Positions 20,041-31,004 of a DNA stretch of 64,000 nucleotides are shown here, one piece after another. The stretch is taken from NCBI GenBank assembly GCA_047967505.1, contig CM106538.1. The stretch is one strand, 5' to 3'. This DNA comes from Dipteris shenzhenensis (lineage: Eukaryota > Polypodiophyta > Polypodiopsida > Gleicheniales). Within the stretch, counting starts at the first letter, position 1, and the number at the start of each line of letters is the position of its first letter. Position numbers and translations under genes: made by a program. The notes beneath the pieces were generated by a model. The model saw only the letters and a program-made list of their open reading frames with translations. It had not been told where the DNA came from and did not search any database.

Positions 20041-21842
20041 ATAGGTTAGAAGGGAGATGAGGTTATCTTGATCCTCCTCCACAAACCATAATTCATTCAA
20101 CTAAAACCCATATATCTAAAGCTATATAAATTTTACGTTTTTATATATGAAAACATGCACACTTTAAAAACCTCCATTTATATTCTAGTCGACTAAAAAA
20201 CAGGCATGTTTTATGAATGAAAAGCCATAAAATTTGCATTTTTAATCTTCCAAGTGTAATACCTATGAAACACTTACAAGAACAATTTCCATAAACCTGC
20301 AAATAGAAAAAAGTCAGGTGAAACCTAAAACTTTGCAGTTTCATTGTAAGGCTTTGCAAGTTTTTGGGGAACACTGCAATGGATGCTAGGGCCTAGCCAA
20401 AGAAATGAAACTTCGTGACCGATGATGCCAAATAGATTCTGAACACAAGAGTCGCATTATCATTGGTGTAGAGACAATAGAGGGAAGAGGATGGAGATGC
20501 AGTAGGCATTTAGCAAATATAGATTCCAACCCATAAGATCCATAGCTTATAATGGGTGGAATCCATAGTTTCCACGCACACTAAATATTTGTGAAATTTA
20601 TTTTTCCCTTTCATAGGCATATAACCATGGTGGATGCCCTTTGGCCTCCTTTGCCCCACTCTCTCCTAGTCCTCCTAGCAACACCTTGTGCCTCCCCTTG
20701 CCTTGTGGAAATAGTAGCCCTCTTGGCAAGCATTTTCTCTTTGCCTTACACTGATCTCTGCTCATCCATTACTTCAACTCGCCTAGCCATGTGGTTGCCC
20801 TCCTATCCACCAAGACTCCTAGCTATGGTGAAAGGGAGGTGGCTCAACGGGTTTCCTTGTGCCCCCCTCAACCCTGTGTACATTAGGTTAGCTACTTCTT
20901 GTTAAATTATGCTAGGTTTCATTATTACTGTACATTGTGTTAATTGGATGTATGACTATAATATAACTGCATTTAGGACCTATGCTCCAACGCCATGCTA
21001 ACACCTATGTACAACCACATCCATGACAACTTGGGGAAATTTTAGCATTGTCCTTCTAATAACTAATCCACCACTAGATGCCGCAAACAACAAGATGCCA
21101 TTTCTAGGCATTTTTAGGCATTGTGTAGCATATGCTGCAAACAACAAGATGACATTTCTAGGCATTGATAGCGTATATAATACCTCAAGAAAAGATACGG
21201 TCTAAGGAAGCTAGAAAGGGTCTTCTTTAATCTTTGAAGATACCATACATAAGAGCCTTCTTTAGCTCTCAATGTAGCAAACACAAGGGCTTATGTTCTC
21301 CTAACCTACAAATAGCTTTATTCTTTCATTTACTTTGAATTCATCATTTTTACCATATTCTAGTTCAAACTGTCATTGGTAGTGATGCTCATGGTACTTG
21401 TTGATCGACAACTCTAGGCACAAGTGCATGAAAAACCCTCAAGCATAATAGGATTCTCACTCAATGATAAATTCTCATTTTGCTTTTGATCCCTTGTTGC
21501 TATATGGATCCTATATTTTCCCAAGTGGGAGAATCCTTTTGAATAGGGCTATCTAAAAATAAATACCTTACTTCTTTACTCTCACAGGTTTTATCCAATG
21601 GATTTAATTATAGGAGTGGCTCTCCACTATCTATCCTTTTTTAAATAATAGATCAATTGTTTGAGAGCCAGAAGGATATTTACAAAGGCAGTGCTAAATA
21701 GACTGAGTAGAACTTAAGAAAATCAAGTATAAGAGGCATCAACTTCAAAATACTCCTCCACCATTGATTCAATGCAATCCCTCTGTGGATAGAAAGGAAA
21801 AAAAAGAGAATGACAAGATTTAAAAACTTCAAAAAATAAATT
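20041..21842. other. AT-rich stretch, no recognised gene
   Basis: Only short unconvincing frames occur (for example 20591-20905 plus, hydrophobic and low-complexity). A short direct duplication containing GCAAACAACAAGATG lies at about 21080 and 21136. Nothing else is recognised. Confidence 0.4.
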
Positions 21843-22090
21843 CAAGCATTCTAATCTCATCCTAATGAAAAGGCCAAAAAAGAGGAATAAAGAGAGAAAA
21901 TTATAGCATCATAATCTCATCCTAATGCAAAGGCCAAAAAGAGCAATAAACTCGCAATAAAGAGAGAAAAGGTTTTTATAATTCTCTAGAATTCAAGAAA
22001 GCATAGTATCCTTATCTCATCCTAATGCAAAGGCCAAAAAGAGCAATAAAGAGAGAAAAGATTTTTAGAATTCTCTAGAATTCAAGAAAA
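21843..22090. repeat. Three direct repeats, ATCTCATCCTAATGCAAAGG type
   Basis: Copies of about 60-100 bp start near 21843, 21903 and 22003, each with the phrase ATCTCATCCTAATG, AGGCCAAAAAGAGCAATAAA and AGAGAGAAAA. The last two also share a TTCTCTAGAATTCAAG segment. They lie upstream of the unknown gene at 22372. Confidence 0.75.
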
Positions 22091-22371
22091 TGCAAGAGGA
22101 GCGCTTACTCATTTCAAAAGGAAAATGCCAGTACTAGCATTTCAAAATGTCCCATGACATAAGCCACTCTATGCAAATATCCATGTCACATGTTGCAAGC
22201 TTCTAGATAATTTTTAATATAAAATGCCCTTCTGTATATTAACCTTTGGGTATTAAATTACTTCCTTATGTATATATAATTCTGTAAGTAATTGAATTAA
22301 TAAAAACCCATCTGTTGAACTCACGTGATAGGGTTACATATGACAAGTGACCCCCCCGAGAGATTGAGTGG

Positions 22372-24128
22372 ATGGAAAAGTTTCAACGGGTCATTTGTCA
22401 TGTATGCATATTTAACGATGACTCGAAGTACATTCTAGAATCAGAAAGGCTGAATTTTGCTCCATTTAGGTTGAAAAAAAGCTCTTCTCTTGAGATCCTG
22501 AAAAAGGCAAGGGAGTTATGGGTGGGCTATGGAAAGCCACAAATAGTGAAGGGCAGGAGACCTACATCTGAGTACATGGCAAAGAGGACTCAGTTCTATG
22601 GATGCTTGAAAGGTGTTGTAAGCAATACGCAAGGCATGCCAAGTAATAAGGTTGAGGCAAAGGATCTAAACATCACTGTTGCAAGATACAAGGATGTTAC
22701 TTGCATTGTCTTCCGCGAGGACTCAGTGTTTCAGAGCATAGTGGATGTTTGCCAAGCATATGAAACAGGAAAGATATCCTTTGAGGCACCAGAGCACACT
22801 ACAACTCATAGGAAAGAAATAATTAAACCGATGTCTATTGTTTGGTGGAGAGCATTAAGGTTTGTTCCAGATGCAATAATAGAAGAAGTATGCAAGAAGA
22901 TCCTAAGCGGTGACTACTTCTTTGGAAAGAAGAGCAAGCATAGCAACTTGGATGAAGTGGTCACCCGAATGATTCAAAGTGAGGCTGCTCTCTCAGCACT
23001 ATTGTTTTTATTGAAATCTAATGATGAGTTAGCTAGTAAGTCAATTGATGTGGATAAGAAGAAAGAACTTAGCCTAGGTCAGTTCCTTGATAAGACATGG
23101 GCTAGAAAGTCGGCTTCAATGGATGCAGATGCCACACCAACAAAGGATCTAAGAGCTAAAATGCCAAAGGTTGTTGAGACAGAATATATGGACATCAAGA
23201 AAAAGGCTTTGTAATCCACTGCCCAAGGTAGAGCAATTGGTGGTTTAGATGATGGTTCTCCATTCACCTTCTCCTATGATATCTTGCTATCAGAGAATGA
23301 TACAAAATTTGCACACATCAATGGCATTGATATAGAGCATTTCATAACAATGAGCGGTCATGCTTGGGAGAAGCCATGTGTATTTTTCATAGATGAATTG
23401 CAAGACCTTGCAATGCCATGGATAGTTGAACTTGTGCAGTTTATCATAGAAGGTCCTATGGCAGATAAGAAAAGATCAATGTTGGACCTCTTCATAGCAA
23501 AATCACAAAGGGATGCCTTGTATGCGAGTTTGGCATCTGCATTTGGGTATTTACTTTCAAAAGTATACCATGGTATAGTCCTATGCAATCATATGACTGT
23601 CTTGGAAGGCACTGCCATTCAAGTCTTGCAGCCTTTCTTGATGTGCTTCTTATCTAGGGGTGGTGGCAATCTAATCAAAAAATCAAAAATTTTTAAATGA
23701 CTCTCAAGCTTCATTACTTTAAGGACAATAAGGTTAAGCTTGATGCAACAATGGTGGATTATAGAAAGCCGATGGATCTTGATGTGATACTAGAGATGAC
23801 AAAGAATTTATTGAATGATGGGTGGGAAGTAGCATTGTATCGAATGGGTTTTGCTGATGAGAAATTGCTACGCCAAGGTAGAAATGTAAATGTCATTGAT
23901 ACCCCCCATCAGATTGAGTTCTTTGACACATATTACAGTTGCACTACCTTCTTTGAAGAGGAAAATGTCAAAGAAGAGGGTAGTGAGGAAAATGTCGAAG
24001 ACGAGGGTAGTGAGTCTGAGGGTGGTGATTCTAGCTCAGGTGATGATGAGGATGAAAGCTCTGAATCCGATGACTTATGGCCCGAGGCAGAAAGAAGTAG
24101 TAGTAGAGCATGTCGTAGGAAAAGGTAA
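22372..24128 (+). pseudogene. Unknown protein with acidic tail, broken
   Basis: From ATG 22372 one frame runs 280 codons to TAA (23212), continues coding-like in the same frame to about 23697, and then shifts by one base for a further 143 codons. The combined product is about 580 residues. Features are WVGYGKPQIVKGRRPTSEYM near residue 50, VARYKDVTCIVFREDS near 105, a FFIDELQDLAMPWIVELVQF helix, and an acidic tail (EEENVKEEGSEENVEDEGSE then GDDEDESSESDD). I recognise no domain. It lies just upstream of, and in the same direction as, a hAT transposase, so it may be that element's accessory gene. A host gene is also possible. Confidence 0.45.
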
Positions 24129-24184
24129 GGCTAAAGAGGTGAAAGCACTTCCCTTGAAATTAAAAGTGAGGAAGGAACCCTTGA

Positions 24185-25545
24185 TATTGTAAAAATATAC
24201 GAAAGAGTAATTCGTAAAGTTGGTGGCAGTGAAAATGTTACTTCATTAGTAATAGATAATGCATCGAATTACAAGACAGCGGGTGAGATGGTCAAAGTAT
24301 CCCACTCTGGCATGGGTACCATGTGGTGCTCATACTCTCAACTTATTGTTGAAGGATATTGGACAATTACCATTTGTGCAACCAGTACTGCAAGATGCTA
24401 ATGTCGTAGTGAGTTTTATAAAGAGCAATCAATACTGCATGCAGTATTCAGAGAGCACTCTGTGAAGCAACTCAGGCAATTTTGTCAAACTAGATTTGCC
24501 ACTTCTTTTCTAGTTCTTGCTAGATTTTTGGAAGTGCGTCAAGCTTTAGTCGAGAGTGTTCCTGATAGACGATGGGCGAATTGACTTGAGAAAAAGATAC
24601 AGTACACAATACCAGGCTCCAAATGTGTGCATCTTGTACAATCATCTCTATTCTAGAAAAATGTCAAAAGAATAAAAGGTGTAGAGCCATTTGTAATAGT
24701 ATTGAGGATGGTTGACACTGATGCCTTTGTTATGGGTAAAGTGTATTGGAAGATGTCAAAAGTAATATGATAAGTTAAAGAATTCATGCGCTTTGCACCT
24801 AGGGAAAAGCAACAAGTGGTATATTTGGCCGAAAGAGATGGAAGCAAATGCACACCCCTTTGCATGGAGCTGCATTTGCAGTACATCCACAATATCAAAT
24901 GCATGCTCAGTCATTGAATCCTAAAGTCATAAGTAACTTTCGATAGGTTTGTAAAAACTTGCTTCTGGGAGATTAAGGGAAACTGGCCTACCAACAACGA
25001 GTGAGGTATATGAATCGCAAAGGCTCTTTTGGAGATCCTTGGAATCTTGATGCTATTAAGATGACTATTGCACCTACTTGGTGGAAGGAATATAGTGGAG
25101 AGACATTGGAGTTGCAACATGTTGCAACTCGTGTGCTCTCTATTTATAATCTGGTGCATGTGAGCGAAATTGGAGTGCATACGATTTTATTCATTCTAAG
25201 AGATGCAATCACTTAAAGCCATTAAGAGCTGCAGATTTGGTATTTTCATTTGGAAATCTACAATTGTTAAAAGGATTCAATGTTGTGGCTAGGGCAGCAA
25301 GCGAAGCCACTGTAACGAAGAGGAAGACAAGCTTGAGCTACTTAGTGACAATAGTGAAGTAAAAAACATAGACGATATTGTATCTGTATTGAATGCAATA
25401 TAGAGTGATAGAAGAATATGATAGGTGATAGAAGCAGTGGATGAAGCTCTAATTATATCAGATATAATGTTGTATGCGATGGGATGGATGGGAGAATATG
25501 TCAAGCGATGGAAGAGTGAATATGCATATATACCACATCTAGGAG
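24185..25545 (+). pseudogene. hAT-superfamily transposase, decayed
   Basis: Pieces of a hAT transposase in changing frames. LVIDNASNYKTAGEMVK holds a catalytic Asp. WVPCGAHTLNLLLKDIGQLP has the C.AH.LNL motif. CQTRFATSFLVLARFLE is the TRFAT block. Next comes FVMGKVYWKMSK. The C-terminal dimerisation region is GSFGDPWNLDAIKMTIAPTW with an SERNW-like segment out of frame, followed by RCNHLKPLRAADLVFSF. The order matches DUF659/hAT plant transposases. Many frameshifts and stops make it inactive. Terminal inverted repeats were not found with confidence. Confidence 0.75.
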
Positions 25546-25830
25546 CAATGTAAAAAACCCCACAAAAATCAGCAGTACTTGGATGTCTATTCGATTCGGT
25601 TGACTTTTCCTAAACCGCAAATCGTCGTAGATGCTCGATTAGAGCTTTTGCGGATCCCATACTTGGCGATGGTGCACAAATGTCCAAGATCTTAAAGATG
25701 CGATGAGACATGGCGTACACATCTTGTGCAACATCAAAAGGTGGGGGATTGGTGCAGAGGCACTTTAGAGCAATGTGGCAAAATCTAGCAATGGAACTCC
25801 ACACAGTGTTGGGGTTGTCACTGAGTAATG
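25546..25830. other. No gene recognised
   Basis: Stretch between the hAT remnant and the family A3 LTR. A 64-codon minus-strand frame (25804-25610) has no known relatives. The hAT element's right end, if still present, should lie here. Confidence 0.35.
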
Positions 25831-26087
25831 TGTTGAGAGTTCATGCTCAACATCATGTGATCATGTGTGCATAGCACCATCATGTGATCATATGTGCATA
25901 GCACTAAACTTATAGAGTGCTATATAGGAAAGGGTTAGATCCCCTAACCGTAATGCTAAATGGGTTTGTATATATTCTATTTTTTAAACTAAATCTAGCA
26001 TACAGTTAGTCATTTGTGGTGTGCTCTCTAGTTGTGCCCTCTCTCCTCATCTCCACTCTTCTCCTCTCCCCTCTTCATACTTTGTCA
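25831..26087 (+). repeat. 5' LTR of family A copia (copy A3, plus strand)
   Basis: TGTTGAGAGTTCATGC...TACTTTGTCA, 257 bp, followed by a family A primer site. It aligns with the four minus-strand LTRs of the array to the right but is visibly more diverged; for example its telomere-like tract has decayed. It is therefore older. Its internal region resumes at 39072 after a 13-kb insertion. Confidence 0.85.
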
Positions 26088-26100
26088 TGGTATCAGAGCC
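26088..26100 (+). promoter_or_regulatory. Primer-binding site of A3
   Basis: TGGTATCAGAGCC directly after the LTR, initiator-Met tRNA type. The next bases, CCCTT (26101-26105), are the target site of the nested array and recur at 39067-39071. Confidence 0.85.
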
Positions 26101-26105
26101 CCCTT

Positions 26106-26362
26106 TGACAAAATATGAAGAGGGGAGAGGAGAAGAGTGAAGATGAGGAGAGAGGGCACAGCTAGAGAGCACACCACAAATGACTAACTGTACACTAGAA
26201 TTAGTTGAAAAAATAGAATATATACAAACCCTTTTAGGGTTAGGGTTAGGGGATCTAACCCTTTCCTTTATAGCACTCTATAAGGTTAGTGCTATGCACA
26301 TATGATCACGTGATGGTGCTATGCACACATGATCACATGATGTTGAGCATGAACTCTCAACA
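26106..26362 (-). repeat. Family A LTR, terminal extra copy
   Basis: 257 bp, complete, TG...CA on the minus strand. It is separated from the next LTR by only 24 bp (26363-26386), which is the polypurine end of the internal region. With the plus-strand LTR at 25831-26087 it forms an inverted pair 18 bp apart. Confidence 0.9.
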
Positions 26363-26386
26363 CCTTCCCTCAAGATCAACATCATG

Positions 26387-26642
26387 TGACAAAATTGAAG
26401 AGGGGAGAGGAGAAGAGTGGAGATGAAGAGAGAGGGCACAGCTAGAGAGCACACCACAAATGACTAACTGTACACTAGAATTAGTTGAAAAAATAGAATA
26501 TATACAAACCCTTTTAGGGTTAGGGTTAGGGGATCTAACCCTTTCCTTTATAGCACTCTATAAGGTTAGTGCTATGCACATATGATCACGTGATGGTGCT
26601 ATGCACACATGATCACATGATGTTGAGCGTGAACTCTCAACA
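26387..26642 (-). repeat. Family A LTR, 3' LTR of A1
   Basis: 256 bp, a few substitutions and one indel different from its neighbours. Contains TTAGGGTTAGGG next to AAACCC, a telobox-like element shared by all young LTRs of the family. The polypurine stretch (GAGGGAAGG on the minus strand) abuts it. Confidence 0.9.
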
Positions 26643-26777
26643 CCTTCCCTCAAGATCAACATCATGAAGTAGGCCTTCCCTCAAGATGATGATTCTGGGG
26701 AATCGAAGAAGGATTGAGCATTACATTCCATCACACCCCTTTAATGGGAATGTCCTTCCTCTGCATCAAACCAAGAG
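26643..26777 (-). other. 3' untranslated region and polypurine tract of A1
   Basis: Contains two GAGGGAAGG-type purine tracts (the TTCCCTC on the plus strand at about 26645 and 26675). The same stretch follows A2 at 33857-33976 but lacks the first purine tract there. Confidence 0.7.
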
Positions 26778-29700
26778 CTAGTCGGTGTTTCTCGAATAGC
26801 TCTTTACCGGTGGTTTGGTAAAGATGTATGCAACATTTTTTTTGCTATCACAATGTTGCAGTGTGATGTCACCAAGTAACACTCTTTCTCTGATGAAGTG
26901 CTCTCTGACATCAATGTGCTTTGTCCTGGAGTGATATACTGGATTTTTGGCCAATGCTTGAGCCGATTGATTATCACAGTATATTGTTGTTGGCTTTGAC
27001 TCATCAAAGTAATCTGTTTCTGACAATAGTCTTCTGAGCCATATAGCCTCACATGCACCTGTAGTGAGTGCTCTATATTCTGCTTCAGTCGAAGACAAAG
27101 AAACAGTTGGCTGTTTGTTTGACAACCATGATATAGCACCTTGACCAAGGAAAAATGCATATCCCTGTGTCGATCTCCTGGTCTCATGATCTCCAGCATA
27201 GTCACTGTCACAGTATCCATGCAACCGTGGATGACTTCCTCTGTATTCTATCCCAAATTGTCTTGTACCTCTGATGTATCTCAAGACTCTTTTGGCTGCA
27301 TTCCAGTGAGACTGTTTTGGATTTGCCATAAACTGTGCTAGTGAGCTTACTGCATAACAAATATCTGGCCGTGTGATTGTCAGATATATAAGAGATCCAA
27401 TGAGTTGCCTGTAGTATCTGTCATTGACTGTAGGCTTTTCTGAATCTTTAGTAAGTTTCAAACTCTGTTCCATGGGAGTGGCTGCAATCTTGCAATCTGC
27501 CATATGAAACTTCTTCAGGAGACTGTCAACATACTTGAGCTGACTCATGAATGTGCTATCGGAATCTCTCCAGAACTCAATTCCAAGACAATAGTGCATA
27601 AGTCCAAGATCTTTCATGTCGAACTCTGCAGATAAGTCTTGTTTTAATTTTCTGATGAAGCTATCCTTGCTTCCTGTCACAATCAGATCATCTACGTACA
27701 AAAGTGCAATAGTAATATCTTCCCCTTGAACTTTGTAGTAGAGAGTATGATCTGCATTGGACTTCATGTATCCCAGATCAGCAAAATACTTGTCAATTTT
27801 GCTGTACCAACTTCTGGGTGCTTGCTTTAAGCCATAGAGACTTTTCTTGAGATGGCAAACCTTGTTCTCCTTTCCTGGTTCAACATAACCGGCTGGTTGT
27901 TGCATGTAGACTTCCTCGTCTAGATAACCATTGAGAAATGCATTCTTGACATCGAGCTGATACACATTCCATTTACTGAGTGTCGCTAGTGATATCAAGA
28001 ACCGTATGGAATCCATCTTTGCTACTGGAGCATAAGTCTCATCATAATCTTGGCCATATTGTTGTGCAAATCCTTTTGCAACTAATCTGGCTTTGTATCT
28101 TTGAATACTGCCATCTGGATTGTACTTCACTTTGTATACCCATTTGTTGGCTATGGCCTTCTTTCCTGGTGGAAGGTCGCATAATTCCCAAGTGTTATTT
28201 TTATACAAAGCATCCATTTCTTCATTCATAGCAGTTTGCCATTCTGGCTTGTCTACTGCGTCTTCGAAGTACACTGGCTCTTCTGTAGCCATGATGGTAG
28301 TCATAAGAGCATAGTTGGTGGTTTCCACCTGAATTGCTTTGCCTTTCTGAGCATATGTCAATCTGGCTGGTGGTCTGCTTTCCCTAGTAGAACGTCTAAG
28401 CTGCTGTGGCGCTGCTTGGGGTGTTGCTGGCAATTCTTGCTCTTCTTCATCAACCTGTTCTGTAGATGACTGTGAAGTCGATGCTTCTATCTCCTGTGTA
28501 GGTGAGGTTTTCCATTCTGATTCCTCATCAAAGATTACATCTCTGGAGATAATGACTTTGCAGTTGATGGGATCATACAATTTGTATGCTTTGCTTTCTT
28601 CACTGTAGCCAACCATGATGCATTTGCGTGACTTCGCATCCAATTTCCTGCGATGATCATCATGTATGTGGGCATATGCTATGCAACCAAATATGCGGAG
28701 ATGCCCAATGCGTGGCTTGTGTCCAGTGAATGCTTCATAAGGAGTCATACCTTGTATCGGTTTGGTAGGAAGCTGATTAAGCAAGTAGTTAGCTGTAGCT
28801 ATTGCTTCTGCCCAATACTGATTCGGAAGATGCTTTTCACTAAGCATTGCTCTAGCACTGTCTGCTAAAGTCCCATTCTTCCTTTCAGCTCTTGCATTTT
28901 GCTGAGGAGTATCTGCACATGTGAATTGTCTTCGAATGCCGTGATTTTTGCAAAAGTTCATGAATGCTGAAGAGATGTATTCACCTCCTCTGTCTGATCT
29001 CATGACCTTGATCTTTCTGCCTGTTTGGTTTTCTACCATGGCTTTGAATTCTTGAAATCTGGCAAACACTTCAGATTTCTCTTTCAGAAAGTAGACCCAA
29101 CAATATCTGCTGTAGTCGTCGATGAAGGTCAAGTAAAAAAGTGAACCATTGATGCTGCGGGTCTGGGCATAACCCCATACATCTGTATGAATCAAATCAA
29201 GAATACCTCGTGCACGAGAGGTACTTCTGACAAAGTTGGTTCGCTTTTGTTTGCCGAAGTAGCATGCTTCACAAACTTTTCTAAGAAACTGTAGCTTCAG
29301 AATCCCAATTGCCATATTCTGATTCCTGAGATCTAACAAGTACTTGAAGTTGTAATGACCATATCTCTTGTGCCATTTTGCAGATAGTGGCATCTGTTGC
29401 ATTTGAGCTGACATGGCATGCTTATCTGGTACTGTAGCTAGCATCCTGTATAAGCGTCCTTCCTTGACACCTTTTGCTACTAGCTGACCTCTTTTGGATT
29501 TGTCTCTAATAGTGCATTCATCACCGTCGAAGATGACTTTGTAGTTGTGTTCCGTCATTTGACCTACTGACAAAAGGTTCTTGCTGAGCTTCGGAACATA
29601 GAGCACATCTTTGACTAATCCTTTTGTACCAGTGAAATTGTTCATAGGGATAACACCTATCCCTTGAACCGGATTCGGTGTATTGTCTGCTGTGTAGATG

Positions 29701-29861
29701 ACATTCTTTTGTCCTTCTAATGGCTTCATTTCTGTGAACCATTCCTGATGATTTGTCATATGAGATGATGCACCGCTGTCGATGTACCAAGGATCTTGTT
29801 CCGCTTGGTCGACTTGATAGCTGAAATCCTCTTTGGGATTGAAATCAGTGTCTAGGTGCAT
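26778..29861 (-). CDS. Copia pol polyprotein of A1 (long intact frame)
   Basis: A 1027-codon frame with all copia Pol domains in order. Protease has DSGASSHMT near residue 28. The GAG-pre-integrase HHCC zinc finger (H..H...C..C) lies near 165-200. The integrase core has HTDVWG, RSDRGGEY and a PQQNARAERKN segment, giving the D-D-E triad. RT runs from about 570, with catalytic LLYVDDL near 720. RNase H has DSDYAGD, SLSSTEAEYRAL, YCDNQSA and HSRTKHID. Integrase before RT identifies Ty1/copia. A one-base deletion near 26807, relative to A2, changes the last dozen residues. The upstream gag is broken by stops and frameshifts, so Gag-Pol cannot be made from this copy alone. Confidence 0.9.
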   Translation of the reverse strand: MHLDTDFNPKEDFSYQVDQAEQDPWYIDSGASSHMTNHQEWFTEMKPLEGQKNVIYTADNTPNPVQGIGVIPMNNFTGTKGLVKDVLYVPKLSKNLLSVGQMTEHNYKVIFDGDECTIRDKSKRGQLVAKGVKEGRLYRMLATVPDKHAMSAQMQQMPLSAKWHKRYGHYNFKYLLDLRNQNMAIGILKLQFLRKVCEACYFGKQKRTNFVRSTSRARGILDLIHTDVWGYAQTRSINGSLFYLTFIDDYSRYCWVYFLKEKSEVFARFQEFKAMVENQTGRKIKVMRSDRGGEYISSAFMNFCKNHGIRRQFTCADTPQQNARAERKNGTLADSARAMLSEKHLPNQYWAEAIATANYLLNQLPTKPIQGMTPYEAFTGHKPRIGHLRIFGCIAYAHIHDDHRRKLDAKSRKCIMVGYSEESKAYKLYDPINCKVIISRDVIFDEESEWKTSPTQEIEASTSQSSTEQVDEEEQELPATPQAAPQQLRRSTRESRPPARLTYAQKGKAIQVETTNYALMTTIMATEEPVYFEDAVDKPEWQTAMNEEMDALYKNNTWELCDLPPGKKAIANKWVYKVKYNPDGSIQRYKARLVAKGFAQQYGQDYDETYAPVAKMDSIRFLISLATLSKWNVYQLDVKNAFLNGYLDEEVYMQQPAGYVEPGKENKVCHLKKSLYGLKQAPRSWYSKIDKYFADLGYMKSNADHTLYYKVQGEDITIALLYVDDLIVTGSKDSFIRKLKQDLSAEFDMKDLGLMHYCLGIEFWRDSDSTFMSQLKYVDSLLKKFHMADCKIAATPMEQSLKLTKDSEKPTVNDRYYRQLIGSLIYLTITRPDICYAVSSLAQFMANPKQSHWNAAKRVLRYIRGTRQFGIEYRGSHPRLHGYCDSDYAGDHETRRSTQGYAFFLGQGAISWLSNKQPTVSLSSTEAEYRALTTGACEAIWLRRLLSETDYFDESKPTTIYCDNQSAQALAKNPVYHSRTKHIDVREHFIRERVLLGDITLQHCDSKKNVAYIFTKPPVKSYSRNTD

Positions 29862-29864
29862 TGT

Positions 29865-31004
29865 CTAGGTGCATTGTATCAGTCTGATGCAATTCCTCAC
29901 TTGCAAGAAACATATTGCCATGTTCATTTGCAAAATGACTGTGACGAGAATGTCCACCACGATGATTTCCTCTTCCTCGGGAATTCCCTCAGATTGACCG
30001 CCTTGGTCATACTGCTTCTTGCGGCAATCTCTTTCATAGTGTCCAAACTTGTGACAGTAGTTGCATTGAATGTTTGACACATTGGTGGATGCATTCCCTC
30101 ATCCTTGGAATCTTCCTCGGTTGGAATGATTTCCTCTTTGCTGATTCTGAGGTTGCTGAGGATGATGCTGATGCTGATGCTGATTTTGACTTTGTTGATG
30201 ATGACCAATTTTCTGATATGATCTACCTCTGTTTCTGCCTTTGCCTCTGCTTCTGTCTGAAGCTGTGAATGCCTGATCATTAGAATGACCTTTACGTGCT
30301 TGAATGGCCTGAGTCCTGAGTTCTTAACCAAGTAGAACTGACTGAAGTTCTTCTAGTGTTGGAATTTGCTGTTGGATGGCAATACTCTGGACTAGATTCT
30401 CATATCCTTCTCCTAGTCCATTCAGGATTACTTGAACCATTTCTGCGGGATTCATAGTCTCTCCTGCTGCTGCAAGTTGATTGTTGTAGTCTTTGATGCA
30501 GAGTACATAAGCATGACCGGTTTCATTGCTATTGCGGAAACTCTGGTTGATCTGGTTTCTCAGGGTGAGAATCCTGGATGTGTTCTTGGACTCGTAGAGA
30601 GCTGCGAACATATCCCATGCTTCTTTTGATGTCTTAACTGTGTTGAGCTATCCTAGCATGACATCTTGCACGTTCTGCTTGATCAGGTGATAGGCATACT
30701 TGTCTTTCTTATCCCATTCTGCTTGAGCTCGGGCAATGGCAGGATCTGCTACTGGTGCGAAAACTGTTTGTGTAGATGTAGATCCCGATGTAGATCCCGA
30801 TGTAGATCCCGTTGCTGATACTATGACAACAGATGGAGTAGAGCTACTGGTGGCTGGATCGGCCAATGGTCTAGGTATAGATCCATCGACATACTCCCAT
30901 TTGTCCTGAAGCACAAGAATGGTCTCCATTCGGTATTTCCATGTACCGTAATTGGAGTTGTCTAACTTAGCAGATGCCTCCAGATTGAGGTTGCTAGTCG
31001 ACAT
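29865..31004 (-). pseudogene. Copia gag of A1, inactivated
   Basis: Same gag as A2 but damaged. It starts MSTSNLNLEASAKLDNSNYG at 31004; an in-frame upstream ATG at 31079 is also present. A CAG-to-TAG change at about 30649 and a GAA-to-TAA change at about 30324 stop it. A deletion of about 11 bp near 29990 and a 13-bp duplication near 29870 shift the frame before pol. The CNYCHKFGHYERDC zinc knuckle is still readable near 30000-30050. All lesions are inferred from comparison with A2. Confidence 0.85.

Noticed and set aside
20591-20905. 104-codon hydrophobic frame
   Set aside because: Leu/Pro/Ser-rich, no homology to membrane proteins I know, no splice or start support.
26513-26533. Interstitial telomere or chromosome end
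   Set aside because: Only about three TTAGGG units, present in each young family A LTR at the same place; an LTR motif, not telomere DNA.
26788-28868. Plus-strand frames of 60-85 codons antisense to A1 pol
   Set aside because: Shadows of the long pol frame; the same pattern recurs antisense to A2 and family F.
29924-30331. Frame of 135 codons overlapping A1 gag
   Set aside because: It is the Gag nucleic-acid region read in a shifted frame after a nonsense and indel; the correct frame is known from A2.
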